Origin: Gammaproteobacteria bacterium
GTDB taxonomy: Bacteria; Pseudomonadota; Gammaproteobacteria; Steroidobacterales; GCA-2729495
Length of the DNA: 64,000 nt
Assembly (NCBI GenBank): GCA_014337915.1
Contig: QUBU01000011.1
Coordinates: forward strand, 31,807 to 95,806
Direction: 5' to 3'
The notes under the pieces are model-generated. The model searched no databases. It was not told the DNA's origin and worked only from the letters and a program-made list of their open reading frames with translations. This document shows, piece after piece, positions 1-9,316 of this stretch (positions within the stretch are counted from its first letter, which is position 1; each line of letters starts with the position of its first letter). A program made the position numbers and the translations under genes.

Positions 1-1204
1 CGGTGCCGGCGAGGCGCAGCGCGATGGCGGCGACGATGCGCCGCGCGAGTTCCAGCTTGGAAGTCTGCGCGATCTCCTCGCGCCCGCCCGGCCAGAGCAG
101 CACCGCGCTGTTGTCGTCGCGGTCGAAGCCGAGCTGGTTGCCGACCAGGTTGGCGACGATCATGTCCAGGCCCTTGCGCTGCAGCTTGTCCAGCGCGTGC
201 TCCTCGAGCTTCTCGGTCTCGGCAGCGAAGCCGACGGTGAACGGCCGTCCCTGCGCCAGCGCAGCGACCGCGGCCAGCACATCGGCGCATTTCACCAGGT
301 GCAGGTCCAGCGTCGCCGCCTTCTTCTTGATCTTCTGGCCGGCGGCCTGCTCCGGGCGATAGTCGGACACCGCGGCGGCGCCGATGTAGATGTCCGCCTG
401 CGCGGCGCGCGCCAGCGTCGCCTCGTGCATCTCGGCCGCGGACTCCACGTCGACGCGTTCCACGCCCGGTGGCGTCGTGATCTGCACCGGCCCGGCAACC
501 AGCGTTACCCGGGCACCAGCCTCGGCCGCGGCCTGTGCCACAGCGAAGCCCATCTTGCCGGAGCTGCGGTTGCTGATGAACCGCACCGGATCGATGGGCT
601 CGCGCGTCGGGCCTGCCGTCACCAGCACGCGCCTGCCGGCCAGCGAGCCGTTCGCCATGCCGGCCAGGGAGACCAGCGCCGCGACGATCTCCGCCGGTTC
701 GCTCATGCGGCCCGGGCCGCTCTCGCCGCAGGCCTGCGCGCCCTCGGCGGGGCCGACGAAGCGCACGCCGCGAGCGGCGAGCAGCGTACGGTTGTCACGC
801 GTCGCCGGATGCGCCCACATGACGTGGTTCATGGCTGGCGCCAGCAACAGCGGTGCGCTGGTCGCCAGGCACAGGGTGGTCAGCAGGTCGGGGGCGAGGC
901 CGGCGGCGAGCTCGGCCATCACATGCGCCGTGGCCGGGGCGATGACCACGTAGTCCGCCCAGCGCGCGAGTTCGATGTGGCCCATGGCGGCCTCGGCCTG
1001 CGCATCCCAGAGGTCCTGGCGCACCGGCTGGCCGGACACGGCCTGGAACACCGTGGGCGCGACCATGCAGGCCGCACTGCGGGTCATGACCACGCGTACC
1101 TCGGCACCCTGGTCACGCAGGCGGCGGACGACATCCGGGCTCTTGTAGGCGGCGATGCCACCTGAGACGCCGAGGAGGATCTTCTTGCCGGCCAGCAGGC
1201 TCAT
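1..1204 (-). CDS. coaBC: Bifunctional phosphopantothenoylcysteine decarboxylase / phosphopantothenate-cysteine ligase, 3' end cut by window edge
   Basis: Joins cysteine to 4'-phosphopantothenate (CoaB) and decarboxylates the product (CoaC) in coenzyme A synthesis. The translation starts [20 protein letters not shown], the FMN-binding CoaC N-terminus. It continues with the catalytic-His region [11 protein letters not shown], the PAMN motif and the [10 protein letters not shown] active-site Cys loop. The CoaB half begins near residue 190 with [20 protein letters not shown]. About 401 codons are present against roughly 406 in E. coli, so only the extreme C-terminus is missing. The ATG at 1204 has no strong ribosome site but gives the canonical N-terminus. 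It is divergent from radC, as in other gammaproteobacteria. Confidence 0.97.
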   Translation of the reverse strand, partial: MSLLAGKKILLGVSGGIAAYKSPDVVRRLRDQGAEVRVVMTRSAACMVAPTVFQAVSGQPVRQDLWDAQAEAAMGHIELARWADYVVIAPATAHVMAELAAGLAPDLLTTLCLATSAPLLLAPAMNHVMWAHPATRDNRTLLAARGVRFVGPAEGAQACGESGPGRMSEPAEIVAALVSLAGMANGSLAGRRVLVTAGPTREPIDPVRFISNRSSGKMGFAVAQAAAEAGARVTLVAGPVQITTPPGVERVDVESAAEMHEATLARAAQADIYIGAAAVSDYRPEQAAGQKIKKKAATLDLHLVKCADVLAAVAALAQGRPFTVGFAAETEKLEEHALDKLQRKGLDMIVANLVGNQLGFDRDDNSAVLLWPGGREEIAQTSKLELARRIVAAIALRLAGT

Positions 1205-1310
1205 GCAACTAGCGTACAAGAATCGCCCCGCCGGGTGGATCGCTTTGTCCCTGCTGCGGGCAGTTTCGTGACTTGGGTCGCGCCCGCGCCAACCCGGAGA
1301 ATGGCCGGCC

Positions 1311-1994
1311 ATGGAAACGCGATCGATCAAGGACTGGCCGCCCGGCGAGCGGCCCCGCGAACGCCTGCGCGGTGCCGGGCCGACCCAGCTGTCGGATGCC
1401 GAGCTGCTGGCGGTGATGCTCGGTCGCGGCGTGCGCGGGGCCTCGGCGGTCGAGCTGGCCCGCAGCCTGCTCGCCACCTTCGGCGGCATCCGCGGGGTAC
1501 TCAACGCCAGCCTGGAGGACCTGCAGGGCCTGCGCGGGGTTGGGCCTGGCAAGGCAGCCGCCCTCGTGGCCGTGCGCGAGTGCTGCTGCCGCTACCTGCA
1601 GCAGAAGCTGGCACCGGGCCGGGCCATTCGCTCCCCGGCCGACAGCCGCGAGTTCCTGCTGGCCCGCCTGCGGGACCGGCCGCAAGAGGTGTTTTGCTGC
1701 CTGTTCCTCGACAATCGCCACCGGGTCCTGGCTTTTGAGGAACTTTTCCAGGGAACTATCGACAACACGACGGTGTACCCCCGGGAGGTCGTGCGCCAGG
1801 TGCTGCGCCGGAACGCGGCGGCCGTGATCCTGGCCCACAACCACCCCTCCGGGGTGGCCGAGCCGAGCGAGGCAGACCAGCTGATCACCCGGCGCATCCG
1901 CGGGGCCCTCGAACTGATCGATGTGCGGCTGCTCGACCACTTCGTCATAGGCGACGGCGTCTGCACCTCGCTTGCCAGCCGCGGCATGCTCTAA
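1311..1994 (+). CDS. radC: RadC family JAB/MPN-domain protein
   Basis: A 227-residue member of the RadC (UPF0758) family. An N-terminal helix-hairpin-helix region is visible (GPTQLSDAELLAVMLGRG and LRGVGPGKAAAL). The C-terminal JAB metal-binding domain carries the signature HNHPSG, followed by PSEAD and the histidine in LLDHFVIGDG. The family was once called DNA repair, but its molecular role is unresolved. The ATG at 1311 follows a weak GGAG. It sits between divergent coaBC and rpmB, the conserved dfp-radC-rpmBG order. Confidence 0.95.
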   Translation: METRSIKDWPPGERPRERLRGAGPTQLSDAELLAVMLGRGVRGASAVELARSLLATFGGIRGVLNASLEDLQGLRGVGPGKAAALVAVRECCCRYLQQKLAPGRAIRSPADSREFLLARLRDRPQEVFCCLFLDNRHRVLAFEELFQGTIDNTTVYPREVVRQVLRRNAAAVILAHNHPSGVAEPSEADQLITRRIRGALELIDVRLLDHFVIGDGVCTSLASRGML

Positions 1995-1998
1995 GGGG

Positions 1999-2027
1999 TT
2001 GCCTGAATGGCGGCCGGCTGGTTTAAT
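1999..2027 (+). promoter_or_regulatory. Sigma-70-type promoter for rpmB-rpmG
   Basis: TTGCCT at 1999-2004 and TTTAAT at 2022-2027 are separated by 17 bases, ahead of rpmB by about 58 bases. The elements are read directly; activity is inferred from spacing and position. Confidence 0.6.
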
Positions 2028-2084
2028 AGCCGGCCTTTCGCCCCGAGCGGGCGATTCAACCACCTGATTCGACAGAGGTTCGTC

Positions 2085-2321
2085 ATGTCGCGCGTCTGCC
2101 AGGTCACCGGCAAGCGGCCGTCCTACGGGAACACGGTTTCCCACGCCAACAACAAGAGCCGGCGCCGCTGGCTGCCGAACCTCCACACGCACCGCTTCTG
2201 GCTGGAGAGCGAGAAGCGCTTCGTGCGGCTGCGGGTCACAACGCGCGGCCTGCGCACCATCGACAAGGTCGGGCTCGAGAAGGTCGTGGCTGACCTGCGC
2301 GCCCGCGGCGAGAAGGTCTGA
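2085..2321 (+). CDS. rpmB: 50S ribosomal protein L28
   Basis: A 78-residue L28, the usual length. The N-terminus [12 protein letters not shown] and the following [13 protein letters not shown] segment are diagnostic. An upstream in-frame ATG at 2007 would add 26 residues unlike any L28. The start at 2085 is chosen because it gives the canonical N-terminus after AGAGG. It is followed 11 bases later by rpmG and shares its promoter. Confidence 0.98.
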   Translation: MSRVCQVTGKRPSYGNTVSHANNKSRRRWLPNLHTHRFWLESEKRFVRLRVTTRGLRTIDKVGLEKVVADLRARGEKV

Positions 2322-2332
2322 GGGCAGCAGCC

Positions 2333-2497
2333 ATGGCAAGCAAGCGCGACAAGATCAAGCTCGTGTCCACCGCTGACACCGGCCACTACTACACCACCAC
2401 CAAGAACAAGCGGCTGCATCCGGACAAGATGGAGGTCAACAAATTCGACCCCGTGGTCCGCAAGTACGTGAAGTACAAGGAAGCCAAGATCAAGTAG
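2333..2497 (+). CDS. rpmG: 50S ribosomal protein L33, cysteine-free type
   Basis: A 54-residue protein starting [20 protein letters not shown] and ending YKEAKIK, a clear L33. It contains no cysteine, so it is the non-zinc-binding paralogue type (C-). This contrasts with L31 at 58500-58703, which keeps its zinc cysteines. It follows rpmB closely and is closed by an intrinsic terminator immediately after the stop codon. Confidence 0.97.
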   Translation: MASKRDKIKLVSTADTGHYYTTTKNKRLHPDKMEVNKFDPVVRKYVKYKEAKIK

Positions 2498-2527
2498 AAA
2501 AAAAACCGCCGGAAGGCGGTTTTTTTT
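2498..2527. terminator. Bidirectional intrinsic terminator between rpmG and the desaturase gene
   Basis: Eight A residues (2498-2505), then CCGCC-GGAA-GGCGG (2506-2519), then eight T residues (2520-2527). The A and T runs flank one GC stem, so it can stop transcripts from rpmG on the plus strand and from the convergent desaturase gene on the minus strand. Confidence 0.9.
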
Positions 2528-2548
2528 CGTCCACTCCCGGCAGCGACC

Positions 2549-3760
2549 TCAGGCCGGTACCGGCCGCAGCTGGGGCTGCGGCTGCGGGATGTACTCGCGC
2601 AGGCGTGCCGAGAAATCCTCCAGCGCGGCGATGCCGCTCGCCTCGGCCCGCGCGCACCACTCGCGCAGCTCGACCACCAGCCGTTCGTTGGAGACGTTGG
2701 CCTGCTGCCAGACGCGCATCAGCTGCTGGCGGTACTGGTCCACGGTGTGCAGCACCGGGCTGCTGGCCAGGATGCGGGCCAGGCGCTGGCGCGCCGGCTC
2801 GTCCATCAGGCCGGGCCAGCGGGTCAGCAGACGGCCGGCCGAGCGCAGCAGCACGTCGCCGCGCCGTGAACGGCGCTCCATGCGCAGCACCGGCAGCACC
2901 ACGCGGCGGCTGTAGTCCCGCAGCACATGCATGCGGTTCTGCAGGACGGCGCGCAGGGTGTCCACGTCCACCGGGCGCGGCGCAGCCGCGAAATGCGGCA
3001 CCGGCGCCAGGCGGCCGATGCGGCACAGGCCCAGCGCCGCCAGCGCGCGGATGTAGAACCAGCCGATGTCGAATTCACCGGAGCGCAGCGAGAACCGTGC
3101 CGAGGTGGGGAAGGCGTGGTGATTGTTGTGCAGCTCCTCGCCGCCGATCAGCACCCCGACCGGCACCAGGTTGGTGGAGGCATCCTCGGTTTCGAAGTTG
3201 CGGTAGCCGATGGCGTGGCCGACGCCGTTGATGACGCCGGCCGCGAAAAACGGCATCGCCACCATCTGCACGGCGAACAGGGTGATGCCGCCGGCGCCGA
3301 ACAGCAGCACGTCGATACCGAGCATCAGCCAGACGCCCACGAGGCCGTGACGGTAGACGTGGCGCTCCAGCCAGTCATCCGGGGTGCCGCGGCCGTACTT
3401 CTCGAGCGTTTCCTGGTTGGCCGCCTCGACGCGATACACCTCGGCGCCGCGCAGCAGGATGGTGCGCAGCCCGTACACGACGGGGCTGTGGGGATCATCG
3501 CGGGTTTCGCAGAAGGCGTGGTGCTTGCGGTGCACAGCCACCCATTCGCGTGTCACCATGCCCGAAGTCAGCCAGATCCACAGGCGGAAGAAGTGGCGGA
3601 TGGCCGGGTGCAGGTCGATGGCGCGATGCGCCTGGTCGCGGTGCAGGTACAGCGTGACCGCCGCCATCGAGATGTGGACGGCCACGAAGGCCATCGCCGC
3701 CTTGCCCCAGAAGCCGAGGCCCAGCAGGCCATCTATATGATCCGCAAGAAATTGAAGCAT
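2549..3760 (-). CDS. Membrane fatty acid (acyl-CoA type) desaturase
   Basis: An integral membrane di-iron desaturase that would introduce a double bond into acyl chains. Three histidine boxes are visible: HRDQAH, HRKHH and HNNHHAFP. Hydrophobic segments lie between them. Beyond the catalytic part (to about residue 280) there is a charged, Arg-rich helical C-terminal extension of about 120 residues, also known in some Pseudomonas-type desaturases. Total length is about 403 residues from the ATG at 3760 (MLQFLADHI). A GTG at 3796 would add 12 residues but reads into the region shared with the mutM promoter. Regiospecificity cannot be told from sequence. Confidence 0.88.
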   Translation of the reverse strand: MLQFLADHIDGLLGLGFWGKAAMAFVAVHISMAAVTLYLHRDQAHRAIDLHPAIRHFFRLWIWLTSGMVTREWVAVHRKHHAFCETRDDPHSPVVYGLRTILLRGAEVYRVEAANQETLEKYGRGTPDDWLERHVYRHGLVGVWLMLGIDVLLFGAGGITLFAVQMVAMPFFAAGVINGVGHAIGYRNFETEDASTNLVPVGVLIGGEELHNNHHAFPTSARFSLRSGEFDIGWFYIRALAALGLCRIGRLAPVPHFAAAPRPVDVDTLRAVLQNRMHVLRDYSRRVVLPVLRMERRSRRGDVLLRSAGRLLTRWPGLMDEPARQRLARILASSPVLHTVDQYRQQLMRVWQQANVSNERLVVELREWCARAEASGIAALEDFSARLREYIPQPQPQLRPVPA

Positions 3761-3899
3761 CCCGGTCGCCCGTCCATGGTGTTGGCTGCGGGCCACTATA
3801 GCGGATGGCCCGCGCGGCGACCAAGGCAGCCTTCACGGCATTGGGCCTCGCCAGCCCCGGCTTGCCGCAACGCATTGCCTGCTTTGCCGAAGGCAGCAC

Positions 3900-4799
3900 A
3901 TGCCTGAGCTGCCCGAGGTCGAGACCACGCGCCGCGGCATCGCGCCCTGGATGGAGGGCCGGCGCATCCGCCAGCTGCTGGTGCGCGAACGGCGCCTGCG
4001 CTGGCCGATTCCGCCGCGGCTCGGGGCAAGGCTGGCCGGCGCCCGCGTGCAGCGCGTCGGCCGGCGCGGCAAGTACCTGCTGCTGGAGACCTCGCGGGGC
4101 ACGGCGCTGCTGCACCTGGGCATGTCCGGGAGCCTGCGCGTGCTGGAGCAGGTGCAGGCTCCCGGCCGACACGACCACTTCGACATCCTGCTCGATGGGG
4201 GATACTGCATCCGCTTCCACGATCCGCGCCGCTTCGGCTCGCTGCTCTGGGCGGGCAGCGAACCGCAGGCGCATCCGCTGCTCGCGAATCTCGGCCCCGA
4301 GCCGCTGGAGGCTGCGTTCAGCGGCAGCTACCTGCACGATCGTGCACGCGGACGGCGCCTGGCCATCAAGCCGTTCATCATGAATGCGGCGATCGTCGTC
4401 GGTGTCGGCAACATCTATGCGAGCGAGGCGCTGTTCCGCGCGGGCCTGCATCCCTGCCGCGCGGCGCAGCGTATCCCGCTCGCAGGCATGGAGCGGCTGG
4501 CGGGCGCCGTGCGCGAAGTGCTCGACGAGGCGCTGGCGCTCGGCGGCACGACGCTGCGGGACTTCCATGGCAGTGGTGGCGAGCCCGGGTACTTCGCGCA
4601 GGAACTGCGTGTCTACGACCGGGCCGGCGAAGCCTGCGGCAGCTGCGGCACGCCGATCCGCCAGTTCCGGCAGGGCCAGCGCTCGACGTTCTTCTGCCCG
4701 CGCTGCCAGCCGCGCAGCGGCCTCAGTAGACCAGGGCCTCGCCCTCGCGGCGCGGGTCGCCCGCCGCCTCGACCTTCCCGCTCGCGTAGTCCCAGGTGA
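3900..4799 (+). CDS. mutM: Formamidopyrimidine-DNA glycosylase (Fpg/MutM) with a short extra tail
   Basis: Removes 8-oxoguanine and formamidopyrimidines and nicks the abasic site. The N-terminus MPELPEVETTRRG supplies the catalytic Pro2 and Glu3. VGVGNIYASEALF is the DNA-binding segment. The C-terminal zinc finger is complete (CGSCG about 16 residues before CPRCQ). Normal Fpg proteins end shortly after that last CxxC. Here the frame runs on for some 28 residues rich in Pro, Arg and Ser, reading antisense through the 3' end of ggt. The tail is probably a by-product of a lost stop codon. Function call certain; biological C-terminus as read. Confidence 0.96.
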   Translation: MPELPEVETTRRGIAPWMEGRRIRQLLVRERRLRWPIPPRLGARLAGARVQRVGRRGKYLLLETSRGTALLHLGMSGSLRVLEQVQAPGRHDHFDILLDGGYCIRFHDPRRFGSLLWAGSEPQAHPLLANLGPEPLEAAFSGSYLHDRARGRRLAIKPFIMNAAIVVGVGNIYASEALFRAGLHPCRAAQRIPLAGMERLAGAVREVLDEALALGGTTLRDFHGSGGEPGYFAQELRVYDRAGEACGSCGTPIRQFRQGQRSTFFCPRCQPRSGLSRPGPRPRGAGRPPPRPSRSRSPR

Positions 4800-6411
4800 C
4801 CACGTTCATGTTGCCGTAGTCCCGGCCGCTGGCCTTGAGGCGGTGGCCCATGGCCTCCAGCGCGCGGATTTCCTCGTCGCTGAAGGCCCCGGGCTCGTAG
4901 GTCACCACGTCGGGCAGGAACTGGTGGTGGTAGCGCCGTAGCGCCGTCATCGAATGCGCGTCGTGGCCGTCGATCCAGTCCAGCGTGGCCAGCAGCACCA
5001 TGGTGATGATGCGGCTGCCGCCCGGCGTGCCGAGGATGGCCAGGCCACGGCTGGACTCGAGGAAGGTCGGCGTCATGCTCGAGAGCATGCGCTTGCCCGG
5101 TGCAATGGCATTGGCGGTGGCGCCCTGCAGCTCGTAGGCGTTGCCCGTGCCCGGCTTCACCGTGAAATCATCCATCTCGTTGTTGAGGATGACGCCGGTG
5201 CCGGGCGGCATGAACGCCGCGCCATACCAGGTATTGATGGACAGCGTGCCCGCGACCCGGTTGCCCTCGGCATCAAGGATGGAGAAATGCGTGGTGTCGT
5301 TGCCTTCGCTGCCGTCGGTCCTGGCCGCAGGCAGCAGTTCGCTGGGGGTGGCGCGGTCGAGCCGGATGGAGGCGCGCTGGCCGGCCGCATAGAACGGGCT
5401 CAGCAGCTGCGCGACCGGCACGGCGCTGAATGCCGGGTCCCCGAGCCAGGCGCTGCGGTCACGGTAGGCGCGGCGCATGGACTCGATGATGAGGTGCTTG
5501 CGCGTGGCGCCGTCGAAGCGGCCGAGGTCCCAGCCCGAGAGGATGTTGAGCATGTCTACCAGGCCGATGCCTCCGGCCGAAGGCAGCGGCGCAGAGACGA
5601 TCTGCACGCCGCGGTAGCTGGCGCGCACCGGCTCGCGCTCGATGACCTGGTAACCGGCCAGGTCCGCCGCGGACCAAATGCCGCCGCCGGCACGCACGCC
5701 CTCCACCAGCGCCGCCGCGGTGGGGCCACGGTAGAAACCGTCGAAGCCACCGGAGGCCAGCCGGCGCAGCGTCAGCGCCAGGTCCGGCTGGCGCAGGCGC
5801 GCGCCGATCGCCGGCAGCTCTCCATCTGGACAGAACACCGCCATCATTGCCGGCGACTTCTCCATGGCCTTGCGGCGGAAACGCAGGCCGGCCTGCAGGC
5901 CGGCATCGATGGCGATCCCCTCCTCGGCCAGGCGGATGGCCGGCGCGAGGCTGCGCGCGAGCGGCAGGCGGCCGTAGCGCCTGGCGATGTGGACCAGCGC
6001 TGCTGGCTCGCCCGGGATGCCGGCGGCGAGCGGGCCATCGAGGCTGGCACCCGGGATGACGTTGCCGGCCGCGTCGAGGTACATCCCGGCAGTGGCGGCG
6101 GCCGGCGCGGTCTCGCGCCCGTCGACCAGGACGTCGCGTGCATCGCGCGCGACATGCAGCAGCCAGAAGCCGCCACCCCCGAGGCCGGAGGCATTGGGCT
6201 CGGCCACCGCCAGCGCCGCGCTCACCGCCACCGCGGCATCGAAGGCATTGCCGCCGGCGGCCAGCGCTTCCTCGCCCGCGGCGATCGCCTGCGGATGCGC
6301 CGCCGCGATGGCAGCCTTGCCGGGCCGCGCCGGCGTCGCGGCGCCTGCGGCGCCGGTGAGCAGGAAGGCGGCGAGGACCAGCGCGGCGAGCAGCAGCTGA
6401 CGCAGCTTCAT
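4723..6411 (-). CDS. ggt: Periplasmic gamma-glutamyltransferase precursor
   Basis: Cleaves or transfers the gamma-glutamyl group of glutathione; made as a precursor that self-cleaves into two subunits. It starts MKLRQLLLAALVLAAFL, a Sec signal peptide ending near GAAGA. The autoprocessing and nucleophilic threonine is the first T of NDTTHFSI near residue 373, followed by NRVAGTLSINTWYG and NNEMDDF. GTPGGSRI near the C-terminus is another family motif. Length is about 562 residues, typical. The ATG at 6411 is preferred over an in-frame ATG 30 bases upstream because it begins at the signal peptide. The 3' end overlaps convergent mutM by 77 bases. Confidence 0.93.
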   Translation of the reverse strand: MKLRQLLLAALVLAAFLLTGAAGAATPARPGKAAIAAAHPQAIAAGEEALAAGGNAFDAAVAVSAALAVAEPNASGLGGGGFWLLHVARDARDVLVDGRETAPAAATAGMYLDAAGNVIPGASLDGPLAAGIPGEPAALVHIARRYGRLPLARSLAPAIRLAEEGIAIDAGLQAGLRFRRKAMEKSPAMMAVFCPDGELPAIGARLRQPDLALTLRRLASGGFDGFYRGPTAAALVEGVRAGGGIWSAADLAGYQVIEREPVRASYRGVQIVSAPLPSAGGIGLVDMLNILSGWDLGRFDGATRKHLIIESMRRAYRDRSAWLGDPAFSAVPVAQLLSPFYAAGQRASIRLDRATPSELLPAARTDGSEGNDTTHFSILDAEGNRVAGTLSINTWYGAAFMPPGTGVILNNEMDDFTVKPGTGNAYELQGATANAIAPGKRMLSSMTPTFLESSRGLAILGTPGGSRIITMVLLATLDWIDGHDAHSMTALRRYHHQFLPDVVTYEPGAFSDEEIRALEAMGHRLKASGRDYGNMNVVTWDYASGKVEAAGDPRREGEALVY

Positions 6412-6452
6412 GGGCCGCAATGCCGGGCCTGTGTGGTGCACCGCGGGCAGCC

Positions 6453-6935
6453 TCAGCGCTTGCTGAACCGGCGGCCCAGCGCCTGCGCCACCTTCGGGTG
6501 CACCAGCGCCGTCACGTCGCCGCCGAGGGCCGCCACTTCGCGGACCAGCGTCGAGGAGACGAAGGTGTACTGCTCGGCCGGCGTCATGAAGATCGTCTCC
6601 ACGCCGGTCTCCAGATGGCGGTTCATGCTCGCCAGCTGGAACTCGTACTCGAAGTCCGATACCGCGCGCAGCCCGCGAATCACCACCTGCAGCCCGTGGG
6701 CCTTCGCATAGCCCACCGTGAGCCCGGTGTAGCCGTCGACGCGCACGTTGTCCAGGTCGGCGAGCGCATCTCGCGCCAGCTGCATGCGCTCCTCGAGCGC
6801 GAACATCGGCGCCTTGTGCGGACTGGCCGCCACGGCGACCACCACTTCGTCGAAGATGCGGGCGGCGCGGCGCACCAGTTCGTGGTGGCCGTTGGTGATG
6901 GGATCGAAGGTCCCGGGATACATGGCACCGACTGG
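6453..6935 (-). CDS. coaD: Phosphopantetheine adenylyltransferase
   Basis: Transfers AMP to 4'-phosphopantetheine, the fourth coenzyme A step. [16 protein letters not shown] contains the TxGH nucleotidyltransferase motif, and FVSSTLVRE is the second (SSTxxR) motif. Length is 160 residues. The GTG at 6935 is chosen because GAGGG lies about 10 bases upstream and the resulting [13 protein letters not shown] matches the family N-terminus; an ATG at 6923 lacks a ribosome site. It is 16 bases downstream of rsmD, its usual operon partner. Confidence 0.95.
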   Translation of the reverse strand, partial: PVGAMYPGTFDPITNGHHELVRRAARIFDEVVVAVAASPHKAPMFALEERMQLARDALADLDNVRVDGYTGLTVGYAKAHGLQVVIRGLRAVSDFEYEFQLASMNRHLETGVETIFMTPAEQYTFVSSTLVREVAALGGDVTALVHPKVAQALGRRFSKR

Positions 6936-6951
6936 CACGTTCGTGGCTCCC

Positions 6952-7563
6952 TCAGGGACTGGCGGGTCGCTGGACCAGCGCGAAGCGCACCTGGCCTGCT
7001 GCCTTCTCCCGCAGGACCACCCAGTCCGGCGGCAGCGGTGGCAGGGGCTGGTCGCGCGCCATCTCCAGGTACAGGCGCGCACCAGCGGCCAGCCAGCCGC
7101 CGTCGAGCAGTGTACACAACTCGCCGAAATCGGCTTCGCCGAAGGGCGGATCCAGGAACACGAGGTCGAACGGCCGCGGACGGCCGCCGAGGAAACGCGC
7201 GGCATCGGCGGCCACCACGCTGGCCCGTGGCGACTCGCAGCCGAGCCGGGCCAGCGCCTGTTCGAGGGCGCGCGCCACCGGCAGCTGGCGTTCAACGAAG
7301 CAGACTTCAGCGGCACCGCGGGAGAGCGCTTCCAGGCCCAGCGCGCCCGTGCCGGCATAGAGGTCCAGGCAGCGCATCCCGGGGATCACCGGCGCGAGCC
7401 AGTTGAACAGCGTCTCGCGCACGCGGTCCGGCGTCGGGCGTAGCCCGGGGGCGACCAGCACCGGCAGGCGCCGGCCGCGCCAGGCACCGCCGATGATGCG
7501 GACCTGCCCGGGTGGCTCGCCCGCGGCGGCTCCCCTGCTTCCCCTGACTGCCCTGCGCGCCAT
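6952..7563 (-). CDS. rsmD: 16S rRNA (guanine966-N2)-methyltransferase
   Basis: Methylates G966 of 16S rRNA on the small subunit. The N-terminal part has [14 protein letters not shown] and [16 protein letters not shown], family hallmarks. Then come the SAM-binding motif [19 protein letters not shown] and the catalytic DPPF box. It has 203 residues from the ATG at 7563; an in-frame start 69 bases upstream would add an Arg-rich stretch that does not match the family. It is divergent from ftsY with about 90 bases between and upstream of coaD in one operon. Confidence 0.94.
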   Translation of the reverse strand: MARRAVRGSRGAAAGEPPGQVRIIGGAWRGRRLPVLVAPGLRPTPDRVRETLFNWLAPVIPGMRCLDLYAGTGALGLEALSRGAAEVCFVERQLPVARALEQALARLGCESPRASVVAADAARFLGGRPRPFDLVFLDPPFGEADFGELCTLLDGGWLAAGARLYLEMARDQPLPPLPPDWVVLREKAAGQVRFALVQRPASP

Positions 7564-7652
7564 GATGACGCGACGTTGTAGCAGAATCCGCGCGCCGCCG
7601 CGCAACGCCGGCGACGCGCCACGCCTCTGCATTACCCGCCGCTTCCGCTAAC

Positions 7653-8612
7653 ATGCCGCGCATGACCGATGCGACCCCCGCCCGTGAAGCCCCGCGCTCC
7701 GGGTTCTTCCAGCGCCTGAAACAGAAGCTCAACCGCGGCCTCGGCCTCGGCGTGGCGCTCGACTGGCTGGCGGGACGCAAGCTCGACCCGGCGGTGCTGG
7801 CCGAACTCGAGGACCAGCTGCTGCTGGCCGACGTCGGCATCGAGACCAGCGAGCGCATCATCGAGGGGCTGCGCCGGCGCATCGGCCGCGAGGCCATCGT
7901 CGACGAGGCAGGTGCGCGCGCCGCGCTGGCCGCCACGCTGGTGGAAATCCTGCAGCCGCGGGCGCAGCCGCTCGTCATCCCGCGTGGCGGCAAGCCGTTC
8001 CTGATGCTGATGATCGGCGTGAACGGCTCGGGCAAGACCACCACGATCGGCAAGCTCGCCCGCCGCTACCGCGACGAGGGGCTGAAGGTGATGCTGGCCG
8101 CCGGCGACACCTACCGCGCCGCCGCCATCGAGCAGCTGCAGGCCTGGGGCGAGCGCAACTCGGTGCCGGTGATCGCGCAGCAGCCGGGCGCGGATTCCGC
8201 GGCGGTGGTCTTCGATGCGCTGCAGGCGGCCACTGCCCGCGGCTACGACCTGGTGCTGGCCGACACGGCCGGGCGCCTGCAGAACCAGGCCGGCCTGATG
8301 CAGGAACTCGCCAAGGTGGTGCGTGTCGCCGGTCGCGTCGATCCGGCAGCGCCCCACGAGAAGATGCTGGTGCTCGATGCCAGCCTCGGCCAGAACGCCA
8401 TCAACCAGGCGCTGCAGTTCCACCAGGCCGTGGGGCTGACCGGCATCAGCATGACCAAGCTCGACGGCGGCGGCAAAGGCGGCGTACTGCTGACGCTGGC
8501 CGATCGCCTCGACGTGCCTTTCCGCTACGTGGGCGTCGGCGAGGATGCCGCCGACCTCGACGTCTTCGACGCGCAGCAGTTTGCTGCGGCACTGGCTGGC
8601 ACCGCGCCGTGA
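7653..8612 (+). CDS. ftsY: Signal recognition particle receptor FtsY, short form
   Basis: SRP receptor GTPase that docks ribosome-SRP complexes at the inner membrane. G-domain motifs: GVNGSGKTTTIGKL (P-loop), DTYRAAAIEQL, DTAGR and TKLDGGGKGGVLL. At 319 residues it lacks the long acidic A domain of E. coli FtsY; the N-terminus is a short basic amphipathic stretch (FFQRLKQKLNRGL) that probably binds lipid. The start may be the ATG at 7653 or the one at 7662. First gene of ftsYEX. Confidence 0.96.
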   Translation: MPRMTDATPAREAPRSGFFQRLKQKLNRGLGLGVALDWLAGRKLDPAVLAELEDQLLLADVGIETSERIIEGLRRRIGREAIVDEAGARAALAATLVEILQPRAQPLVIPRGGKPFLMLMIGVNGSGKTTTIGKLARRYRDEGLKVMLAAGDTYRAAAIEQLQAWGERNSVPVIAQQPGADSAAVVFDALQAATARGYDLVLADTAGRLQNQAGLMQELAKVVRVAGRVDPAAPHEKMLVLDASLGQNAINQALQFHQAVGLTGISMTKLDGGGKGGVLLTLADRLDVPFRYVGVGEDAADLDVFDAQQFAAALAGTAP

Positions 8613-9310
8613 TCCGGCTCGACAAGGTCACCAAGCTCTACAGGGGCGGCCGCGAGGCGCTGCGCGAGGTCTCGCTGGACATCGGCCCGGGCGAGATGAT
8701 CTTCCTCACCGGCCATTCCGGTGCCGGCAAGAGCACCATCCTCAAGCTGCTGGCACTGGTCGAGCGCCCGACCCACGGCCAGCTGCTGGTGGACGGGCGC
8801 AACATCGGGCGCCTGCCAGCGCGGGAGATTCCCGCCTACCGGCGCCAGATCGGCATGGTGTTCCAGGATCACAAGCTGCTCGACGGGCGCTCGGCCTTCG
8901 ACAACGTCGCCCTGCCGCTGGTCATTGCCGGTCTCACGCGGCGCGAAATCGAAAAGCGCGTGCGCGCCGCGCTCGACCAGGTCGGACTGCTCGACAAGGA
9001 GCGCCAGGCGCCGCGGACGCTCTCGGCGGGCGAGCAGCAGCGGGTCGGCATCGCCAGGGCGGTCGTGGCGCGGCCCCGACTGCTGATCGCCGACGAACCC
9101 ACCGGCAACCTCGATGCCGAGCTGTCGCTGGAGATCATGCAGCTCTTCCGCCGCTTCAATGACGTCGGCGTGACCATGGTGATCGCCACCCACGACCTGG
9201 TGCTGGCCGGGCGCGTCGGTGGCCGGCACGTGCTGCTGAACCATGGCCAGGTGCAGGACGGCGGCGCGGCGCCGGCCACGCCGGCACAGTGCTCGACGGG
9301 CCAGGCGTAA
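8609..9310 (+). CDS. ftsE: Cell division ATP-binding protein FtsE
   Basis: ATPase of the FtsEX complex, which activates septal peptidoglycan hydrolases through periplasmic partners. Walker A GHSGAGKST, signature LSAGEQQRVGIARA (SAGEQ where most ABC proteins have SGGEQ) and Walker B LLIADEPTGNLD are present. The GTG start overlaps the ftsY stop codon by four bases (GTGA), indicating translational coupling. Length is 233 residues, slightly longer than the usual 222 because of a loose C-terminal tail. Confidence 0.96.
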   Translation: MIRLDKVTKLYRGGREALREVSLDIGPGEMIFLTGHSGAGKSTILKLLALVERPTHGQLLVDGRNIGRLPAREIPAYRRQIGMVFQDHKLLDGRSAFDNVALPLVIAGLTRREIEKRVRAALDQVGLLDKERQAPRTLSAGEQQRVGIARAVVARPRLLIADEPTGNLDAELSLEIMQLFRRFNDVGVTMVIATHDLVLAGRVGGRHVLLNHGQVQDGGAAPATPAQCSTGQA

Positions 9311-9316
9311 CGACAG

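Noticed and set aside
4954..6711. 585-codon open frame on the plus strand
   Set aside because: Antisense to ggt and the end of coaD, which carry clear catalytic motifs; the plus frame is Arg/Gly/His-rich without motifs.
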